Shown piece by piece: positions 59,644-64,000 of a DNA stretch of 64,000 bases (position 1 is its first letter; each line of letters starts with the position of its first letter). The notes under the pieces were generated by a model that saw nothing but the letters and a program-made list of their open reading frames with translations, was not told where the DNA came from and did no database searches. Both the position numbers and the translations under genes were made by a program. The DNA comes from an uncultured Lachnospiraceae bacterium (lineage in GTDB: Bacteria; Bacillota; Clostridia; Lachnospirales; Lachnospiraceae): contig CAJTZH010000002.1 in NCBI GenBank assembly GCA_910584325.1, positions 1-64,000 on the forward strand. The letters run 5' to 3'.

Positions 59644-60636
59644 ATGCTTACAGCAGACATTGGAATCGACCTTGGCACGGCAAGTATTCTTGTATATATC
59701 AGAGGCAAGGGCGTTGTGCTTAAGGAACCATCGGTAGTAGCATTTGACAGAGATACCAATAAGATTAAAGCGATTGGCGAAGAAGCAAGATTAATGCTTG
59801 GCAGAACACCCGGTAATATTGTAGCGGTCAGACCGCTCAGACAGGGTGTTATTTCTGATTATACCGTTACCGAGAAGATGCTTAAGTATTTTATTACAAA
59901 GGCATTGGGAAGAAGAGTGTTAAAGAAGCCGAGAATCAGCGTCTGTGTACCGAGCGGCGTCACGGAAGTTGAGAAGAAGGCAGTTGAGGATGCAACTTAC
60001 AATGCGGGCGCAAGAGAAGTTGCGATTATAGAAGAGCCGATTGCGGCTGCAATCGGAGCAGGAATTGATATTTCAAGACCATGCGGTAATATGATAGTGG
60101 ATATTGGCGGCGGAACATCCGATATAGCCGTTATATCACTGGGGGGTACGGTAGTCAGTACTTCCATTAAGATTGCCGGCGATGATTTTGATGAAGCAAT
60201 TGTACGTTTTATGCGTAAGAAGCATAATCTTCTTATCGGTGAGCGTACGGCAGAGGAGATTAAGATTAATGTAGGTTGTGCGTATCCGAGAGCGGAAGTT
60301 CTCGCGATGGATGTACGCGGCCGGAATCTGGTGACAGGTCTTCCAAAGACAGTTACCGTTACTTCCGAGGAGACGGAAGAAGCGCTTCGGGAGACAACCT
60401 CGCAGATAGTAGAAGCTGTGCATAGCGTACTGGAGAAGACGCCGCCGGAGCTTGCGTCTGATATTTCGGACAGAGGTATTGTGCTGACAGGCGGAGGCAG
60501 TATGCTTCAGGGACTGGATGAACTGATTGAGGCAAAAACAGGAATTACGACAATGGTTGCCGACGACCCGATGACGGCGGTTGCTGTGGGAACCGGTAAA
60601 TTTGTTGAGTTTTTGAGTGAACATAAAGATTTTTAA
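59644..60636 (+). CDS. mreB: Rod shape-determining protein, MreB/Mbl family
   Basis: The 330-residue actin-like protein forms membrane-bound filaments guiding wall synthesis. Phosphate-loop motifs IGIDLGTAS and VDIGGGTSD and the C-terminal TGGGSML are intact. Its neighbours flhO-flhP match the Bacillus mbl-flhO-flhP order, so it is the positional equivalent of Mbl. RBS AAAGGGGA. A sigma-D promoter lies upstream. Confidence 0.92.
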   Translation: MLTADIGIDLGTASILVYIRGKGVVLKEPSVVAFDRDTNKIKAIGEEARLMLGRTPGNIVAVRPLRQGVISDYTVTEKMLKYFITKALGRRVLKKPRISVCVPSGVTEVEKKAVEDATYNAGAREVAIIEEPIAAAIGAGIDISRPCGNMIVDIGGGTSDIAVISLGGTVVSTSIKIAGDDFDEAIVRFMRKKHNLLIGERTAEEIKINVGCAYPRAEVLAMDVRGRNLVTGLPKTVTVTSEETEEALRETTSQIVEAVHSVLEKTPPELASDISDRGIVLTGGGSMLQGLDELIEAKTGITTMVADDPMTAVAVGTGKFVEFLSEHKDF

Positions 60637-60682
60637 AGCCCGGAGCAGGGACGCTGGCGGCTAAAGAGAGGAGACAGAAGGC

Positions 60683-61450
60683 ATGTTAAAAGGGTTATAT
60701 ACGGCATACACAGGAATGCTCGACCAGCAGAGGCGTCTTGAGGTGACGACCAATAATCTTGCCAATTCCACTACGATTGGCTATAAGAAAGAGGGTTCTA
60801 CTTCGCAGGCGTTTGACGAGTGTCTGGCGATTAAGATTCGGGACACATCGGATACATTTAGCAGAAGAGCGATTGGCAATGTGGCTCTTGGCGTGAAGAT
60901 AGGTGAAACATACACCAACTACACGCAGGGTTCCTTCAGAGAGACAGGAGAGTCATTTGACCTTGCGATTTCGGGAAAAGGATTTTTTAATATTTCCTAT
61001 ACGAACAAAAAGGGTGTGGAATCTACGATGTATACGCGTGACGGTTCTTTCACGCTGACAAGAGAAGGGAATCTGGTAACGAAAGACGGTGATTTTGTTT
61101 TAGGACAGAACGGTCCGATTGTTCTTCCTACAAACGCTAAGATTACCATTGATACGCTCGGAAATATTTACAATGGAGACGAGTTACTCGACCAGATAAA
61201 GCTCACGGATTTTGAGGATTATAATTATATTGAGAAGTTTGGTGAAAATATGTACCGTACGGTTAACGGCGCGCAGGGGATTGAAGCGACGGGCGGGATT
61301 AATCAGGGATGGCTTGAGATGTCCAATGTACAGGTTGTACAGGAAATGGTTGACATGATTTCCATTCAGCGGGCATATGAGGCAGCACAGAAAGTTGAGA
61401 CTTCAATGGATGATATGCTAGAACAGACGGTAACATTAGGAAGACTCTAA
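60683..61450 (+). CDS. flhO: Flagellar hook-basal body protein FlhO (FlgF/G-like)
   Basis: The 255-residue rod protein begins MLKGLYTAYTGMLDQQRRLE, with the typical NNLANSTTIGYKK motif, and ends with the family C-terminus QVVQEMVDMISIQRAYEAAQK. It assembles in the distal rod. RBS GAGAGGAG. Confidence 0.92.
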   Translation: MLKGLYTAYTGMLDQQRRLEVTTNNLANSTTIGYKKEGSTSQAFDECLAIKIRDTSDTFSRRAIGNVALGVKIGETYTNYTQGSFRETGESFDLAISGKGFFNISYTNKKGVESTMYTRDGSFTLTREGNLVTKDGDFVLGQNGPIVLPTNAKITIDTLGNIYNGDELLDQIKLTDFEDYNYIEKFGENMYRTVNGAQGIEATGGINQGWLEMSNVQVVQEMVDMISIQRAYEAAQKVETSMDDMLEQTVTLGRL

Positions 61451-61475
61451 TACACGCGGATAGGAGACGATTATT

Positions 61476-62294
61476 ATGATGAGGTCATTATGGACTGCGG
61501 CTTCCGGAATGGTAGCCCAGCAGAATAACGTAGATACGATTGCCAACAACTTATCGAATGTTAATACGGTTGGCTATAAAATGCAGACAGCGGAATTTAA
61601 GTCGCTTTTGTATCAGGAGATTGTCAGCAAGACGACAAGTGCAAATGGGGAGAATAAGCCGATTGGCGCGCAGGTTGGACTTGGCGTGCGCAATTCTTCC
61701 ATAACGTCGCATTACAGACAGGGAGGGTTCCAGACAACGAACGAGACGTTGGATTTTGCCATTAACGGTGAAGGATTCTTTGCTGTGCGGACGTTGGACG
61801 GTGAAACGGCGTATACGAGAAACGGTAACTTTTATCTTGCGGTAGCGCCGGGCGGCAGTCATATGCTTTGTGATTCCGAGGGTCTTGCAGTTCTGGATAC
61901 TAATGGAGACGCGATTTATTTTGAAGACGGAACTTCTTTTAAAGATATTTTTGTCGACACGGACGGAACAATCTGTCTTCCGGGTGAGGACGGTAATCCT
62001 CAGAGCATCGGCGTACAGCTTGCGCTTTTCCAGTTTTCGAATCCGTCGGGCCTTGAGAAAGGTTCTAACGGACTGCTTCTGGAGTCGGAGGCATCGGGCG
62101 TTGCGATGAGCGAGGCCGGAAATCAGAATTTAAAGAAGAGCATTGTTAAGCAAGGATATCTTGAAATGTCCAACGTTCAGGTTGCAGATGAGATGGTGAA
62201 CCTGATTGTGGCGCAGCGTGCTTACGAGTTAAATTCCAAGGCGATAACCACTTCGGACGAGATGATGCAGACAGCAAATAATTTAAAAAGATAA
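61476..62294 (+). CDS. flhP: Flagellar basal-body rod protein FlhP (FlgG-like)
   Basis: The 272-residue paralogue of the preceding gene has NNLSNVNTVGYKMQTAEFKSLL near the N-terminus and the C-terminal QVADEMVNLIVAQRAYELNSK. Start ATG at 61476 or 61479. Rod protein; order matches Bacillus. Confidence 0.92.
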   Translation: MMRSLWTAASGMVAQQNNVDTIANNLSNVNTVGYKMQTAEFKSLLYQEIVSKTTSANGENKPIGAQVGLGVRNSSITSHYRQGGFQTTNETLDFAINGEGFFAVRTLDGETAYTRNGNFYLAVAPGGSHMLCDSEGLAVLDTNGDAIYFEDGTSFKDIFVDTDGTICLPGEDGNPQSIGVQLALFQFSNPSGLEKGSNGLLLESEASGVAMSEAGNQNLKKSIVKQGYLEMSNVQVADEMVNLIVAQRAYELNSKAITTSDEMMQTANNLKR

Positions 62295-62318
62295 TTAGCA
62301 AAGAGTGAGGATTAAGCG

Positions 62319-62669
62319 ATGAACAGTATGCCTATTGACGGTTCCATGAACCTTTATAATACATACCAGACGACAAATCCGTCTGCCGATAAAATGTCGG
62401 AGACATTATCAAAGGATTTAAGCAGTGCGACCGATGAAGAATTAATGTCCGTCTGCAAAGAGTTTGAGGCTTATTTTCTTGAGCAGATGCTCAAATCAAT
62501 GAAGAAGATGGTGCCTGAACATGAGTACGAGTCATCTTCCTCCAAGACAATGATGGAGTATTATCAGGATGAACTGATGACGCAGTGTGCCAAGGATGCC
62601 ACGAATACCGGAAGCGGGCTGGGTCTGGCGCAGATGCTTTATGAGCAGATGAAAAGGAACTATGAATAA
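62319..62669 (+). CDS. FlgJ N-terminal-domain rod protein
   Basis: The 116-residue protein consists only of the FlgJ rod-binding domain (SVCKEFEAYFLEQMLKSM and GLAQMLYEQM), with no muramidase domain. It likely acts as a rod cap or scaffold. It lies 24 bp after flhP. Confidence 0.88.
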   Translation: MNSMPIDGSMNLYNTYQTTNPSADKMSETLSKDLSSATDEELMSVCKEFEAYFLEQMLKSMKKMVPEHEYESSSSKTMMEYYQDELMTQCAKDATNTGSGLGLAQMLYEQMKRNYE

Positions 62670-62674
62670 TACAC

Positions 62675-64000
62675 ATGATTACGTTAGAAGGCTTTATAGA
62701 TAATATTATATTCCGTAATGAGGAGAACGGTTATACGGTGTTCGAAGTTGTTGCAGACGGAGAACGCCGTACTTGTGTAGGCAGTTTTCAGTATATTCAC
62801 GAAGGCGAATATATTGACCTTACAGGGAATGAAACCGTTCATCCGGGGTACGGAGAACAGATTCAGATTAAATCTTATGAAATCAAAGCGCCTGCCGATG
62901 AAATCGCGATGGAACGGTATCTTGCGTCCGGGGCGATTAAGGGAATCGGGGAAGCGCTTGCGTCAAGAATTGTTAAACGGTTTGGAACGGATACGTTTCG
63001 TATTATTGAGGAAGAACCGGAACAATTGTCTAAAGTTAAGGGCATCAGCGAGAAAAAAGCCTTTGAGATTGCCAGTCAGGTCATGGAAATGCGTGATATG
63101 CGCCGTGCGATGATGTTTTTGCAGGAGCTGGGCGTTTCAATGAATATGGCGGCAAAAATCTATGGTCAGTACGGACCATCCATGTATACAATCATTAAAG
63201 AAAATCCATACAGGCTTGCGGACGATATCTCAGGAATTGGTTTTAAGATTGCGGATGAAATTGCAGCCAGGGCAGGTATTCGCGAAAATTCTGAATATCG
63301 TATACGGAGTGGGATTATGTACATTCTGCTTCAATCGGTGAATAACGGGCACGTTTATCTGCCGCAGAATGAGCTGATACGGGAAGCCGCGCAGCTGCTC
63401 GGAATTAATACAGAAGATTTCGAAAAACATATTTTGGACCTCGTCATGGACAGAAAAGTAGTGATAAAGGAACTAGATGGACAGCGGATTTTGTACGCGT
63501 CGGTTTATTACTATATGGAACTTCATGCAGCCGGCCGGCTGCGGGAGCTGAATGTGAAATATAAAGTTTCCGAAACAGAGATGAACGGACTTCTTAAAAC
63601 GATAGAGAGCCATCTGGATATTGAATTGGATGAGCTGCAGAAAATGGCAGTGCGTGAAGCTGCCGGAAATGGTCTGCTTGTGATAACGGGAGGTCCGGGA
63701 ACAGGAAAAACAACGACAATCAATGCCATTATCCGGTATTTTGAGCTGGAGGGTATGGAAATCCGGCTTGCGGCGCCTACCGGGCGCGCGGCAAAGCGGA
63801 TGAAAGAAACGACGGGATATGACGCGCAGACAATTCACAGATTGCTGGAATTGTCAGGAGCGCCTGAAGATACAAAAGCCGTTGGCTTCGAAAGAAATGA
63901 AAGCAATCCCTTGGAGGCGGATGTCGTCATTATAGACGAGATGTCAATGGTTGATATCAGCCTGATGAATTCACTGCTGCGGGCAATTGCGGTGGGGACG
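62675..64000 (+). CDS. recD2: RecD2-type DNA helicase (3' end cut by window)
   Basis: The gene starts 5 bp after the flgJ-like stop and runs off the window (442 codons present). The N-terminal OB-like part (about 1-75), helix-hairpin-helix region (about 90-200) and the start of helicase domain 1A are seen, with Walker A GGPGTGKTT (about 340-350) and Walker B VVIIDEMSM. RecD2 is a superfamily 1B 5'-3' helicase. RBS AAAAGGA is 16 nt upstream, longer than usual, but ATG 62675 is the only in-frame ATG before the conserved region. Confidence 0.92.
   Translation, partial: MITLEGFIDNIIFRNEENGYTVFEVVADGERRTCVGSFQYIHEGEYIDLTGNETVHPGYGEQIQIKSYEIKAPADEIAMERYLASGAIKGIGEALASRIVKRFGTDTFRIIEEEPEQLSKVKGISEKKAFEIASQVMEMRDMRRAMMFLQELGVSMNMAAKIYGQYGPSMYTIIKENPYRLADDISGIGFKIADEIAARAGIRENSEYRIRSGIMYILLQSVNNGHVYLPQNELIREAAQLLGINTEDFEKHILDLVMDRKVVIKELDGQRILYASVYYYMELHAAGRLRELNVKYKVSETEMNGLLKTIESHLDIELDELQKMAVREAAGNGLLVITGGPGTGKTTTINAIIRYFELEGMEIRLAAPTGRAAKRMKETTGYDAQTIHRLLELSGAPEDTKAVGFERNESNPLEADVVIIDEMSMVDISLMNSLLRAIAVGT

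Noticed and set aside
1..64000. Prophage, insertion sequence, CRISPR, rRNA or tRNA
   Set aside because: No transposase, integrase, phage structural gene, repeat-spacer pattern or rRNA/tRNA gene seen on reading both strands; a weak tRNA cannot be fully excluded without a search.

Overview
The window looks like the chromosome of a motile, endospore-forming, low-to-mid GC Clostridia, most likely a Lachnospiraceae gut or rumen relative (Roseburia/Eubacterium-like). Evidence seen in the sequence: sporulation genes (cwlD, a ywmB-like gene, spoVAF, spoIIR, spoIIID), Gram-positive regulators (MecA, LacI, T-box), flagellar rod genes (flhO, flhP, a FlgJ-type rod protein), an F-type ATP synthase whose c subunit carries the sodium-binding residue set, and several Lachnospiraceae-typical families (GH94 cellobiose phosphorylase, DUF4358 lipoprotein, DHHW protein). 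Gene density is high, most genes have clear Shine-Dalgarno sequences, and no rRNA, tRNA, insertion sequence, prophage or CRISPR array is visible.

Layout. 1-2.0 kb: the end of a GHKL-ATPase/DUF3298 fusion, then mecA on the minus strand. 2.1-7.2 kb: a small orphan gene, a membrane GH18 hydrolase, cwlD, threonylcarbamoyl-AMP synthase, rpiB and dCMP deaminase. 7.2-15.0 kb: a DUF402 gene and the complete ATP synthase operon atpZ-I-B-E-F-H-A-G-D-C. 15.1-19.1 kb: ywmB-like gene, a small unknown, spoVAF and enolase. 19.3-23.1 kb: metNIQ methionine importer with a small unknown and a VanH-like D-2-hydroxyacid dehydrogenase. 23.2-32.3 kb: beta-glucoside use, with a GH1 beta-glucosidase, yqeY, GH94 cellobiose phosphorylase, and a divergent LacI regulator plus sugar ABC transporter (binding protein and two permeases, no ATPase).

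32.5-38.5 kb: a METTL25/GSTCD-like methyltransferase, a large unrecognised exported protein, and a class A penicillin-binding protein with a 48-bp-repeat tail. 39-45 kb: ispE, an FCD-type GntR regulator, spoIIR, a DUF1934 gene, a membrane unknown, plsC and a DUF2974 hydrolase. 44.7-47 kb: an ECF-like sigma factor with a large membrane partner. 47-55.7 kb: ileS behind an isoleucine T-box, glycogen phosphorylase, a pectinesterase-like lipoprotein and an SLC13-type transporter. 55.8-64 kb: spoIIID, a DUF4358/MBOAT/DHHW cell-surface acylation-like cassette, mreB-flhO-flhP-flgJ preceded by a flagellar sigma-factor promoter, and the first part of recD2, cut by the window edge.

How the genes work together. 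Cellobiose would be imported by the ABC system (with an ATPase encoded elsewhere) and cleaved by phosphorolysis or hydrolysis; two matching LacI operators sit at the start points of the divergent promoters. The sodium-type ATP synthase points to a sodium-based energy economy. The order atp-ywmB ... spoIIR ... spoIIID ... mreB-flhO-flhP matches, with insertions, the region between ywlC and flhP in Bacillus subtilis, so much of the window is an expanded version of an old Firmicutes neighbourhood. The most interesting less-understood pieces are the methyltransferase/exported protein/PBP operon, the DUF4358-MBOAT-DHHW cassette, the sigma/anti-sigma candidate pair, the GHKL-DUF3298 fusion, and a terminator hairpin that contains the ribosome-binding site of the following gene.
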